Shown here in pieces: positions 40,847 to 51,053 of a stretch of DNA of 64,000 nt. This DNA is from Fidelibacterota bacterium (lineage in GTDB: Bacteria > Fidelibacterota > Marinisomatia > Marinisomatales > TCS55): NCBI GenBank assembly GCA_004124385.1, contig SCKN01000002.1:295958-359957 (forward strand), given 5' to 3'. Within the stretch, counting starts at the first letter, position 1, and each line of letters starts with the position of its first letter. Both the position numbers and the translations under genes were made by a program. The notes under the pieces were generated by a model that worked only from the letters and a program-made list of their open reading frames with translations, ran no database searches and had not been told where the DNA came from.

Positions 40847-42284
40847 TCCTTTGTTAGGAACGGGTGGTATAATTTTTGTGGGGTTGTACCTGTTTTCTCT
40901 AATTGGAATTGGAATGGCTGGGCGAATGGCCCGTAAAGAAAACACTTTATCTGATTTTTATCTAGCGGGCAGAGGAATGGGTGTTTTCGTGCTTTTTCTA
41001 ACTCTATATGCAACACAGTATAGCGGAAATACAATGATTGGATTCGCTGGAAAAGCGTATCGTGGCGGTTATCAAAGCTTGGTTATGGTTATTTTTATGA
41101 GTTCTATTATTGGTGCATATTTTCTTTTTGCCCCAAAATTATTCAGGTTATCAAAAAAACACGGATTTATAACGACGGGTGATTTTATTCATCATCGTTT
41201 CAAGAATACCGTACTGACGATTATAATTGTTATAATTTCAATTTTTGCGCTAGGAAATTATATTCTCACAAATTTGAAAGCTATCGGCTACATTGTTGTA
41301 GCAGCCACAGGGGGAAGGGTTGGTTTCGCCCAGGGAATAATTTTATTATCACTGATTATGGTCATCTATGAAACTTTAGGAGGTATGCGTAGTGTTGCTT
41401 GGACAGATGTTATTCAAGGTGTTCTTTTACTGGTAGGTGTGATACTAATATTTATAGTGATTCAAGTGGAGTATGGTGGGATGGTAACTTCAGCTGAAAT
41501 CATCAAAAGTCAAAACCCTGAATTTTTTAACCCTCCAAATTGGACAGAAAAACGATTATGGATAAGCACAATTGGATTGGCGTTTTTCGGCATATCCGTT
41601 TATCCCCATGCCATTCAACGCATATACGCTGCAAAAGACGAACATACATTAAAACGATCTTTACAGATTATGGTTTTTATGCCATTAATCACCACAATGT
41701 TTATGATGATTGTGGGCTGGGTCGGATTGGCCCAATTCCCGAACCTTGACCGCCAAGGAAGTGAGCAGATAACAATTTTGATGCTTCAGGATATTGGATA
41801 TAGAATTCCGGCCATGGGGATGATGATTGTACTGTTTCTATCTGCTGCAATTGCAGCTATCATGAGTACTGTTGATTCTGCATTGCTGGCCATTTCTGCA
41901 ATGGTAACAAAAGATTTATATGGACGTTTGCAGCCTGGAAAAAGTCAGAGGGAATTGATTCGGATAGGAAAAATATTTTCATGGGTGATTATGGGGTTAG
42001 CAGTTTTGCTCGCTATTAAACTACCTCAAACTATTTGGCGGCTCATGGAAATAAAACTGGAATTACTCTGCCAAATTGCACCGGCTATTTTTCTGGGATT
42101 ACATTTAAAACGTTTGAGTTCAAGAGCTGTTCTTTATGGTGTTATAATAGGAACCATCGTAGCTGTAATTATAACGCTGCATCCTCTTTTACCTGCGAAA
42201 CCTTTGGGTATACACGCAGGAATATGGGGCTTGTTAATTAATGTTGTTGTATTGGTCGTTTTTCAGTTGCGTATACATAAATAA
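40836..42284 (+). CDS. sodium:solute symporter (SSS family)
   Basis: The 482-residue, roughly 13-helix transporter has SSS hallmarks: NTLSDFYLAGRGMGVFVLFL, TLYATQYSGNTMIGFAGKAY, GGMRSVAWTDVIQGVLLLVG and LSAAIAAIMSTVDSALLAIS. It resembles the PanF/PutP branch that imports pantothenate, proline or similar with sodium. Substrate is not decided by sequence. Translation is probably coupled to the small membrane protein it overlaps. Confidence 0.9.
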   Translation: MNSDPLLGTGGIIFVGLYLFSLIGIGMAGRMARKENTLSDFYLAGRGMGVFVLFLTLYATQYSGNTMIGFAGKAYRGGYQSLVMVIFMSSIIGAYFLFAPKLFRLSKKHGFITTGDFIHHRFKNTVLTIIIVIISIFALGNYILTNLKAIGYIVVAATGGRVGFAQGIILLSLIMVIYETLGGMRSVAWTDVIQGVLLLVGVILIFIVIQVEYGGMVTSAEIIKSQNPEFFNPPNWTEKRLWISTIGLAFFGISVYPHAIQRIYAAKDEHTLKRSLQIMVFMPLITTMFMMIVGWVGLAQFPNLDRQGSEQITILMLQDIGYRIPAMGMMIVLFLSAAIAAIMSTVDSALLAISAMVTKDLYGRLQPGKSQRELIRIGKIFSWVIMGLAVLLAIKLPQTIWRLMEIKLELLCQIAPAIFLGLHLKRLSSRAVLYGVIIGTIVAVIITLHPLLPAKPLGIHAGIWGLLINVVVLVVFQLRIHK

Positions 42285-42404
42285 TCAAAACCTTAAATAA
42301 TCCTTCTTTTAGTTAATCTATTTTAAGCTGTAATCTCATCTTTCAATTTTGATATATTTTCGTGACGTTATTCGCCACCAGACCAAACCAACCCTCGGCA
42401 TTAG

Positions 42405-43700
<1,296 letters not shown>

Positions 43701-43704
43701 TTTA

Positions 43705-43721
43705 CCACAGAGTACACAGAG
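43705..43721 (+). repeat. single arm of the CCACAGAG-ACACAGAG element
   Basis: CCACAGAGTACACAGAG, directly after the purA stop, matches the complemented right arm of the element at 18554-18570 at 16 of 17 positions. No partner arm is nearby, so it is a half-element. It also supplies the purine-rich leader for the next gene. Confidence 0.55.
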
Positions 43722-43723
43722 AA

Positions 43724-44170
43724 ATGAATCATAAAACAAAACATCTAATACGGATAATAACTCTGCTATTTTATGTAAGTGCTTTTTCACAAAACGAAAA
43801 TGATTCATTATTAATAACCCGTTTAATAATTGATGACTATGAAACTCTTTCGAATGTTGATGTAAATGGTCATATATCAAATGTTACAGATGATTACATT
43901 CTAATTGAAGATGGAAATATCTGGGATTTAGAAGATGAGATCAAATATCTTTTTAACCCAACAAAAGTAAAGCGCACAAACGAGTTTAAATTTTTAAATA
44001 TCGATATCGGGAATGAAACGGCAGTCGTTATTTATAAATTAAAATCTACATTTGATGATAAGAGAAAAACATCTGAAAAGAATTGGTCTGAATCTATTGT
44101 GTGTAAAAAAATAAATGGTGTGTGGAAAATTTCATTAATCCATTCAACACCTATTAGGGGGAAACATTGA
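43724..44170 (+). CDS. secreted NTF2/SnoaL-like (DUF4440-type) protein
   Basis: I start at ATG 43724 (148 aa) because a signal peptide follows (HLIRIITLLFYVSAFSQ); the ATG at 43697 overlaps the purA stop and would put a repeat arm into the protein. The mature part has the DUF4440 pattern: VNGHISNVTDDYILIEDGNI in the middle, KLKSTFDDKRKTSEKNWSES, and the final VWKISLIHSTPI. No enzyme activity can be assigned. It interrupts the purA-purB order and its stop overlaps the TTG start of purB. Confidence 0.65.
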   Translation: MNHKTKHLIRIITLLFYVSAFSQNENDSLLITRLIIDDYETLSNVDVNGHISNVTDDYILIEDGNIWDLEDEIKYLFNPTKVKRTNEFKFLNIDIGNETAVVIYKLKSTFDDKRKTSEKNWSESIVCKKINGVWKISLIHSTPIRGKH

Positions 44171-45507
44171 GCCAACATATTTCACCGTTGGATGGTCGCT
44201 ATTATAATAGTGTAAAAGAGCTATCTGAATATTTTTCAGAATCAGCACTCATGGGCTATCGCCTAAAAGTGGAAATCGAATATCTGATCGCATTGGGCAA
44301 TGAAAAGGCCATCAAAAATTTACCACCTTTTTCCAAGGACGAACAAACACGGCTACGGAAAATCTATCATAACTTCAATACAGCCGGTGCAGAAAAAGTA
44401 AAAAAAATTGAAGCAACTACCAACCATGATGTAAAGGCGATTGAGTATTACATTCAAAGGAAAGTAAGGAAAAGTCTTCACCCTTGGATTCATTTTGCCT
44501 TAACGTCGGAAGATGTGAATAATTTGTCCTATTCACTCATGTGGCAGGACGGGTTGTATCTGGTTTATTTACCGGCGCTCCAGTCAGTAAACAAAGAGCT
44601 AAAGAAAATGGCTCGGAAATATAAAAACGCATCCATGCTGGCGCTGACTCACGGCCAGCCTGCGACACCCACAACATTCGGAAAAGAATTGGCCGTCTTC
44701 TGCGCCCGGCTGAATCGACAGATCGATCAGATCAAAACGCATACATTGCTTGGAAAATTCGGCGGTGCTACAGGAACTTGGTCTGCCCAGACGGTGGCTT
44801 ATCCAAAAGTGAATTGGTTAAATTTTTCTGAACGATTCATCAAAAAACTCGGGCTCGAGCCAAACTTAATTACGACCCAAATCGAACCCCACGATTCACT
44901 GGCAGAAAGTTTTCATCAAGTGGTTCGTATCAATTCTATCTTGACCGATCTCTGTCGTGATATGTGGTCTTATATCAGCCGTGGAATTATAGGACAAAAA
45001 AAAGTGGCCGGCGAAGTGGGCTCATCTACCATGCCCCATAAGATCAATCCCATCCAATTTGAAAATGCTGAAGGCAATATGGGTATCGCCAATGCGCTTC
45101 TGAATCATCTCGCCGCCAAACTTCCTGTTTCACGAATGCAGCGGGATCTCACCGATTCAACTACTTTACGAAACCAGGGTGTGGCTTTGGGACATTCGTA
45201 TTTAGCCCTGCATAATATTTTAAAAGGATTGAGCCGGATTACTATTAACAAAACCCAAATGTCGAAAGAGCTGGATAATCACTGGGAAGTATTGTCAGAA
45301 GCTGTCCAGACCATCCTTCGAAAAACAGGTAAACAGGAAGCTTACGAACAGTTGAAAGTGCTTACCCGGGGTCAATTTATCAACGCAGAGGCTATGGCCA
45401 ATTTCGTTTCCGGGCTGAATATACCTGAAGAAGATAAAAAAACGTTATTAAGACTGACGCCGGCAAGCTACATCGGCCTTGCGCCCAAATTGGTGGACCT
45501 TATCTAA
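44167..45507 (+). CDS. purB: adenylosuccinate lyase (E. coli-type)
   Basis: The 446-residue protein has the fumarase/aspartase signature SSTMPHKINPIQFENAEGN, the catalytic His region LTHGQPATPTTFGKE, the early HPWIHFALTSEDVNNLSY and SPLDGRYYNSVKEL at the N-terminus typical of the long PurB type. It acts twice in purine synthesis (SAICAR and adenylosuccinate cleavage). The start is TTG 44167 behind a GGGGG stretch. Its stop TAA overlaps the ATG of the following purF remnant (TAATG), showing an originally coupled operon. Confidence 0.95.
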   Translation: MSQHISPLDGRYYNSVKELSEYFSESALMGYRLKVEIEYLIALGNEKAIKNLPPFSKDEQTRLRKIYHNFNTAGAEKVKKIEATTNHDVKAIEYYIQRKVRKSLHPWIHFALTSEDVNNLSYSLMWQDGLYLVYLPALQSVNKELKKMARKYKNASMLALTHGQPATPTTFGKELAVFCARLNRQIDQIKTHTLLGKFGGATGTWSAQTVAYPKVNWLNFSERFIKKLGLEPNLITTQIEPHDSLAESFHQVVRINSILTDLCRDMWSYISRGIIGQKKVAGEVGSSTMPHKINPIQFENAEGNMGIANALLNHLAAKLPVSRMQRDLTDSTTLRNQGVALGHSYLALHNILKGLSRITINKTQMSKELDNHWEVLSEAVQTILRKTGKQEAYEQLKVLTRGQFINAEAMANFVSGLNIPEEDKKTLLRLTPASYIGLAPKLVDLI

Positions 45508-46478
45508 TGTGTGGTATAGCCGGCATTTATTCTCATAAGCCTGTTGCTACAGAACTTTATGATAGTATAATTCATTTGCAGCACCGTGGGCAAGATGCGG
45601 CCGGAATCATGACCTATGATGATCGCATACATAAACAAAAAGGGATGGGTCTTGCCAAAGAAGTTTTCAATGAATCGAACATGGAATTCCTTACGGGAAA
45701 TATCGGCATTTCTCATAACCGGTATCCCACCCACGGCGGATTTTCTCATGGCGAAGTGCAGCCCTTCTGGACGTCCGTTCCTTACGGCATCGCCTTGGCG
45801 CACAATGGGAATCTCACCAATTATCAAAGCCTTGCAGAAGAAATAACCAAAAAAGATAGCCGCTATTTAAACACAACTTCTGATTTGGAAGTGCTTCTGC
45901 ATTATTTCGCAGATTTGCTACACACCAATGGTACTGATCTTCAAGCCATATTAGAAGCGATTAATTCCGGTGAGTTAGATGCTGAAGTTTCTGTGGTGTT
46001 ATCAAACCGGAAGAGCGCACACATATTGAAGCGAGCAGAAAATCATCATGTACCTGCATTTTTTATTTCTCATCAAGGAAAAACCAGGAAAGAATTTGAT
46101 GCTGAAATAACGGCTGTGATGAAAAAATACAAGGTTAAGCTGGTTTTGCTTATTGGATTTATGCGAATTTTGTCCACTGAATTTTGCCTAGCATGGCAAG
46201 ATAAATTATTGAATGTCCATCCATCTCTCCTGCCAAAATATGCCGGCGGAATGGATACCAATGTCCATGAAGAAGTACTAAAAAACGGCGATACTGAAAC
46301 AGGGTGTACAATCCATTTTGTTACAGAAGAAGTGGTGGTGGCCCGATCTTGATACAAAAAATTCCCTGTTTATGGCAATGATAATCTGGATACGCTTAAA
46401 GTCAAAGTTCAAGCTTTGGAAGGTCGCGCATTTGTTGAAGCTATTATCATAATCAAAGGGAAAGGTACGCTTGAGTAA
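45507..46478 (+). pseudogene. chimeric remnant: purF N-terminus fused in frame to purN, then frameshifted
   Basis: Residues 1 to about 140 are the glutaminase half of amidophosphoribosyltransferase (nucleophile Cys2 in MCGIAGIYSH, then LQHRGQDAAGIMTY, THGGFSHGEVQPF, LAHNGNLTNY, NTTSDLEVLLHYFAD). At about 45927 the frame passes into PurN, GAR formyltransferase (GTDLQAILEAINSGELDAEV, KLVLLIGFMRIL, LLNVHPSLLPKYAGG, TGCTIHFVTEEV). The phosphoribosyl half of PurF and the first strand of PurN are missing. The frame stops at 46352, after which the PurN end (DNLDTLKVKVQALEGRAFVE) continues in another frame to 46478. Neither enzyme can be functional. The deletion is probably genuine, but an assembly error should be excluded. 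Confidence 0.8.
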
Positions 46479-48147
46479 TCTATCTACAAAAATAATTATA
46501 CAATCGTTGTTGATTTTTCTCTTCATCGGGTGCGGACAAAAACAATCTGCCGATTTAATCGTCATTGGTAATATTTTCACCATGGATGCCGATCAACCAA
46601 CCGCTGAAGCTATTGCTATAAAGAATGGTGAAATCCTGTTTGTTGGTAACCGCAAGACCGCTGAAAACTATAAGCGGTTTTCGACAAAAGTTTACGAGGT
46701 TCCCAATGGAATGGTGCTTCCGGGGTTTATTGACACTCATGTACATCTTTTATGGGGTGGTATTGAAGCAATTGAATGTGATCTTCATGATTTAAGATCC
46801 GCAGAAGAAATTTATACCGTTATTCGCAACTACATTAAAAATCGCCCCGATGAAGAATGGGTCCGCGGCAACGGCTGGGAAATTCCCGTATTCCCTGAAG
46901 GGAACCCTCGTAAAGAATGGCTGGATATTATTGAACCGGATCGTCCGGTAATTTTGTATTCAGCAGATGGTCACTCTGCCTGGGTGAATTCCAAATCGCT
47001 GAAGCTGGCTGGAATCGATCGTCACACACCCGATCCGTTGAATGGTCGCATCGAACGCGATCCGGACACCGCAGAACCCAGCGGAACCTTGCGCGAAGAT
47101 GCTATGATACTGGTTGGAAAATTTTTGCCTGCTTATTCCAAAAAACAAATTGAAACCGGACTGATTAATGCTGCTCATAAAGCCAATCACTTTGGGATCA
47201 CTGGTATTCTAGACGCTGGGATTGGGGAAATCGATGGGTTGTATGCGTATCGAAATTTATCAAGGAGTAAAAAGGTGAACCTTCGGATTTCGGCTTCACA
47301 ATACGCTGAGCCCGCTGACTGGCGTAAGAGCCTAGAAAAAATGAAAACCCTTCGTTTTATCGATAAAAATTGCCGGATGAACACAGTAAAATTCTTTGCT
47401 GACGGTGTAATCGAAGGTCGTACCGCCGCACTGCTGGAGCCGTATATAGGAACGGAAGACCGTGGAATATTGAACTGGCATCCCGATAGTATGAATTCAG
47501 CCATTGCCGCATTTGATAAAGCCGGGTTTCAGGTGCACGTCCACGCCATCGGCGACCGCGGCATCCGCACGACACTGGACGCTTATGAGTATGCCAAAAA
47601 TATAAATGGTCCTTCCGATAAGCGTCACATGATGTCACATATTCAATTGATCCACCCCGATGACCAGCCACGGTTTAATGAATTGGATATTACCGCTAGT
47701 TTCCAGTCTCTGTGGGCTTATCCCGATGATTATATCACACAAATGACCCTCCCCGTTTTAGGGCCCCAACGAGCCGCGTGGCTCTACCCCATTGGGAGCG
47801 TGGAAAAAACAGGCGCACACATTACCGGCGGAAGCGATTGGACTGTATCCTCTTTGAATCCGCTTGATGCAATTGAAGTAGCTGTAACACGTCGCGAGCC
47901 AGGTGAACTCAAGGGTGAAGCATTACTGCCCAGCGAAGCAGTTGGCCTGTCAACCATGCTAAAAGCTTACACTATTGACGGGGCTTACAGTCTTTTTCTG
48001 GAAGACAAAGTGGGGTCAATCCAAGTAGGGAAACGGGCCGATATTATTTTTCTAGACCGTAACCTGTTTTCAATCCCGTCCCATGAAATCCATTTAGCAA
48101 AAGTCACGCACACTTTCTTCGATGGAAACCTTGTTTATGAAAAATAA
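46471..48147 (+). CDS. YtcJ-like amidohydrolase lipoprotein
   Basis: The 558-residue protein starts at TTG 46471 and has a lipoprotein signal (SLLIFLFIGC). A type 3 amidohydrolase follows: ADLIVIGNIFTMD, metal-binding DTHVHLLWGG, YSADGHSAWVNSKSLKLAGI, FADGVIEGRTAALLEPY, HVHAIGDRG, and SDWTVSSLNPLDA near the end. The family hydrolyses varied amides, often with zinc. Being a lipoprotein, it acts outside the inner membrane, so it is unrelated to purine synthesis and looks inserted between purN and purH. Its start overlaps the purN remnant. Confidence 0.87.
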   Translation: MSNLSTKIIIQSLLIFLFIGCGQKQSADLIVIGNIFTMDADQPTAEAIAIKNGEILFVGNRKTAENYKRFSTKVYEVPNGMVLPGFIDTHVHLLWGGIEAIECDLHDLRSAEEIYTVIRNYIKNRPDEEWVRGNGWEIPVFPEGNPRKEWLDIIEPDRPVILYSADGHSAWVNSKSLKLAGIDRHTPDPLNGRIERDPDTAEPSGTLREDAMILVGKFLPAYSKKQIETGLINAAHKANHFGITGILDAGIGEIDGLYAYRNLSRSKKVNLRISASQYAEPADWRKSLEKMKTLRFIDKNCRMNTVKFFADGVIEGRTAALLEPYIGTEDRGILNWHPDSMNSAIAAFDKAGFQVHVHAIGDRGIRTTLDAYEYAKNINGPSDKRHMMSHIQLIHPDDQPRFNELDITASFQSLWAYPDDYITQMTLPVLGPQRAAWLYPIGSVEKTGAHITGGSDWTVSSLNPLDAIEVAVTRREPGELKGEALLPSEAVGLSTMLKAYTIDGAYSLFLEDKVGSIQVGKRADIIFLDRNLFSIPSHEIHLAKVTHTFFDGNLVYEK

Positions 48148-48263
48148 ATATTTTTTTTCGTCTGTAACATTGTTTATGTATTGGAGCTTTTACAAACTCA
48201 TAACATTGCTGTGTCAAATCAAGGCAACACATATACGCTTAAAAATATGAAAACTTTTACAAG

Positions 48264-49820
48264 ATGATTTTAAAACCAACATTAAACCAAAATTCAACCC
48301 GAGTAAAACGAGCGCTCATTTCTGTTTTTGATAAAACGGGTGTCATTGAACTTGCCCAATCATTAAATGAACTTGGTGTAGAAATTTTATCCACAGGTGG
48401 TACAGCCAAAGCACTGCGGGATGCAAATATTCCTGTTATTGATGTAAACGATTATACTCAATTTCCAGAAATTATGGACGGTCGGGTGAAAACAATTAAT
48501 CCGCTCATAGAGGGCGGCATTCTTGGTCTTCGGGATAAACATAGTGCTGACGCCGAAACGAACAATATTCAATGGATTGATCTTGTGGTCTGCAATCTTT
48601 ATCCTTTTTCTAAAACAATTTTCCAGGAGGATTGCGACCTGGCGCTGGCTCTGGAAAATGTTGATATTGGCGGCCCGACCATGATCTGTTCTGCCGCAAA
48701 AAATGTGGGTTAGGTTTGTGCGGCAGTAGATCCTTTGGAATATTCTACTATCGCTGATGAACTTCAATCAAATGGCCGAATTTCATTTGAAACACGAAGG
48801 AAATTCTCATCTAATGCTTTTGGCCGCATGGCGCAGTATGACACCATCATTCATAATTATTTGAAAAACGAAAAACTATCGGAGGATTTTTCCCTGACCT
48901 TTAAAAAGCATTCCGAAATGCGTTATGGAGAGAATCCCCACCAGTCTGCGGCTGCTTACCAGACCCCTGAAGATCGTTCAAACAATATTTTGAATGCAAA
49001 GATGCACCAAGGCAAGAAGCTTTCATACAATAATATTATGGATGCCGACGCGGCCTTGGCCTGCCTGAAAGAATTTGACCAGACTGCCTGTGTGGTGGTG
49101 AAGCACGCCAATCCCTGCGGTGCGGCCATCGGTGATGACCTTCTGGATGTCTACAATCGCGCTTTTAACGCCGCCAGCCTTTCTGCTTTCGGAGGAATCA
49201 TTGCTTTGAATCGAATCTGCACAGAAGATGTGGCTAATGCCATCAATAATGTTTTTGTGGAAATTGTCCTAGCACCTTCGTTTGATAAAAATGCATTAAC
49301 AATCCTGTCCAAAAAGAAAAATTTGCGCGTGCTTGGAATTGGTGAAATCACAAAACGGGAAACAAAATTGGAAGTGCGTAATATAGATGGAGAAATTCTG
49401 GTGCAGGAAAATGATACATCTATTTTAAAACGTGAACACCTGAATACCGTAACGAACATTGTTCCCACGGAACGGGACTTGGACACTATGATTTTTGGCT
49501 GGAAGGTGTTAAAACATGTGAAGTCTAACGGTATCCTGATCGTTAAATATAATGTCACGGTGGGCGTGGGTGCCGGTCAGATGAGTCGAGTGGATTCAGT
49601 AGAGATAGCTATTAGAAAATCTGGTAATAATATTAGTGGCTCTATTCTTTGTTCAGATGCCTTTTTTCCTTTTCGTGACAGTATCGACAAAATTTCCGAA
49701 GTGGGAATCAAAGCTGTGATTCAGCCGGGCGGTTCTGTCCGCGATCAAGAAGTGATCAATGCCTGTAATGAGCATGGCATCGCTATGGTTTTTACCGGGA
49801 AACGCTGCTTTAAGCACTAA
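48264..49820 (+). pseudogene. purH: purH (AICAR transformylase / IMP cyclohydrolase) split by an amber codon
   Basis: The full-length PurH frame is present with one TAG at 48711-48713. The N-terminal IMP-cyclohydrolase part has [34 protein letters not shown] and [16 protein letters not shown]. It stops at CSAAKNVG; after the stop the frame resumes as VCAAVDPLEYSTIADEL. The transformylase part follows with MRYGENPHQSAA, VVVKHANPCGAA, LSAFGGIIALNR, GAGQMSRVDS, SDAFFPFRDS and QPGGSVRDQEV, ending FKH as in normal PurH. Other PurH proteins have a coding residue here, so this is a single nonsense change. No other lesion is visible, so it is recent, suppressed or a sequencing error. Confidence 0.85.
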
Positions 49821-50127
49821 TACCGCGGTAGGTCGGTCCGGATCAACATGTACCGACCAAGCATCCATGCCTCCGGCTAAATTGGTTATATCATATCCCA
49901 GCTGTTCTAAAAATTGACATACTTGTGCCGAGTGGGCCCCCATTTCACGTAACGCAAATATCGATTTTTCTTTATCCAATTCTTTATGTCGTTGCGGAAT
50001 TTTCATCATTGGAATATGTATATGCGGATCAATTTGGGTTGTGACTATTTTTTCTAGTTCCCTTAATTCAAGTAGTATATAATTATCTTTTATTTTTATC
50101 AAATTCTTTAACGCTAATTGATTTCAC
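49653..50127 (-). pseudogene. rhodanese-domain gene with frameshift and lost catalytic Cys
   Basis: From GTG 50127 (overlapping the GDPD stop) one frame gives KSISVKEFDK and then stops. One base later the rhodanese continues as DNYILLELRELEKI, PHIHIPMMKIPQRHKELDKE, FLEQLGYDITNLAGGMDAW. The active loop reads FALREMGAHS, where functional proteins have Cys at the Arg position (CxxGxRS), so the catalytic Cys is replaced. The normal C-terminal end near VDPD is also lost, so the frame reads about 168 bases into the antisense of purH. Frameshift, missing Cys and run-on end all point to decay. Confidence 0.6.
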
Positions 50128-50945
50128 GATTGATAAAACTCAAGCCTATCTGTTATAATTCCATCGACCCCGTTGTCTAACAGCCAATCTATGGCAGGCT
50201 TTGTGTTGATTGTCCAGGCGTTTATGCGCAACCCTTTCTTTTTCGCATAGACTAGGAGATCTTTTGTGATAATGTCCCCCCTGGGATGTATAAAATCCGG
50301 GCGTGCTATAAAAATAAGGGGTAAAAGTTCTCTGTTTTGAAAAATCCACCCAGTTGGAATTTTCTTATTAAACCTCTTTACTGCCCATAGCGTTAATGGG
50401 TTAAAACACGAAATAATGGTTCTATTGGTTTTTCTGGTTTTATTAATAATTCTTACAGCATTGTAAGCTGTTTTTATATCAAGCCACCCGTGTGTTTTAA
50501 TTTCAACATTGATCAGAATTTTATCATCTAAAGCATTAAAAACTTCTTCAAGAGTATAAATCAGTTCGTGTTTATTTTTACGGTTGCTTTCAGTTTTCTG
50601 CAACTGCAGGTTTTTGAAGTCCATATGATGTATATATCCAAAACCATCTGTTTTTCTTTCCAGATCAAAATTATGTGAACAAACGACCACACCATCCTTT
50701 GTTGAAAGGACATCCATCTCTATGGCTGGAATTCCCGCAGCTATTGCATACTTATAGGAAGAAAGAGTGTTTTCCGGCTGCTGCAGCAGCGCTCCGCGAT
50801 GGGCAAACCAAAGGGGTTTTTGCTTATATATACTGTCTGCCCAGTTGGGGCGCCATGATAAAAAATAAATCATGACTACAGCAAGTAAAGCGATAACGAT
50901 ATAATATAACATCCCGGTATTTATTAGGAAGATAAACTTAAACAT
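50124..50945 (-). CDS. glycerophosphodiester phosphodiesterase
   Basis: The 273 residues contain an N-terminal membrane helix (MLYYIVIALLAVVMIYFLSW) and a GDPD TIM barrel: WFAHRGALLQQPENTLSSYK (catalytic His, Arg, Glu), AIEMDVLSTKDGVVVCSHNF (Glu-x-Asp and catalytic His), LINVEIKTHG and INAWTINTKPAIDWLLDNGV with GIITDRLEFY. It hydrolyses glycerophosphodiesters to glycerol-3-phosphate at the membrane. Its stop overlaps the GTG of the rhodanese remnant. It is divergent from the SRPBCC gene. Confidence 0.92.
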   Translation of the reverse strand: MFKFIFLINTGMLYYIVIALLAVVMIYFLSWRPNWADSIYKQKPLWFAHRGALLQQPENTLSSYKYAIAAGIPAIEMDVLSTKDGVVVCSHNFDLERKTDGFGYIHHMDFKNLQLQKTESNRKNKHELIYTLEEVFNALDDKILINVEIKTHGWLDIKTAYNAVRIINKTRKTNRTIISCFNPLTLWAVKRFNKKIPTGWIFQNRELLPLIFIARPDFIHPRGDIITKDLLVYAKKKGLRINAWTINTKPAIDWLLDNGVDGIITDRLEFYQS

Positions 50946-51053
50946 GTTTCCTTGTGCCGAAAAACAACCTTGTCAGAAAATATTGATCCCGCTGCCGTTG
51001 GTTTGTACCCTTAAAAAGCTGTAAAATTCCAACCAATTTTTTAAAGGAAATTA

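Noticed and set aside
48711..48713. TAG in purH as a pyrrolysine codon
   Set aside because: PurH has no known role for pyrrolysine, the position is not catalytic, and there is no Pyl context. A nonsense change or sequencing error is simpler.
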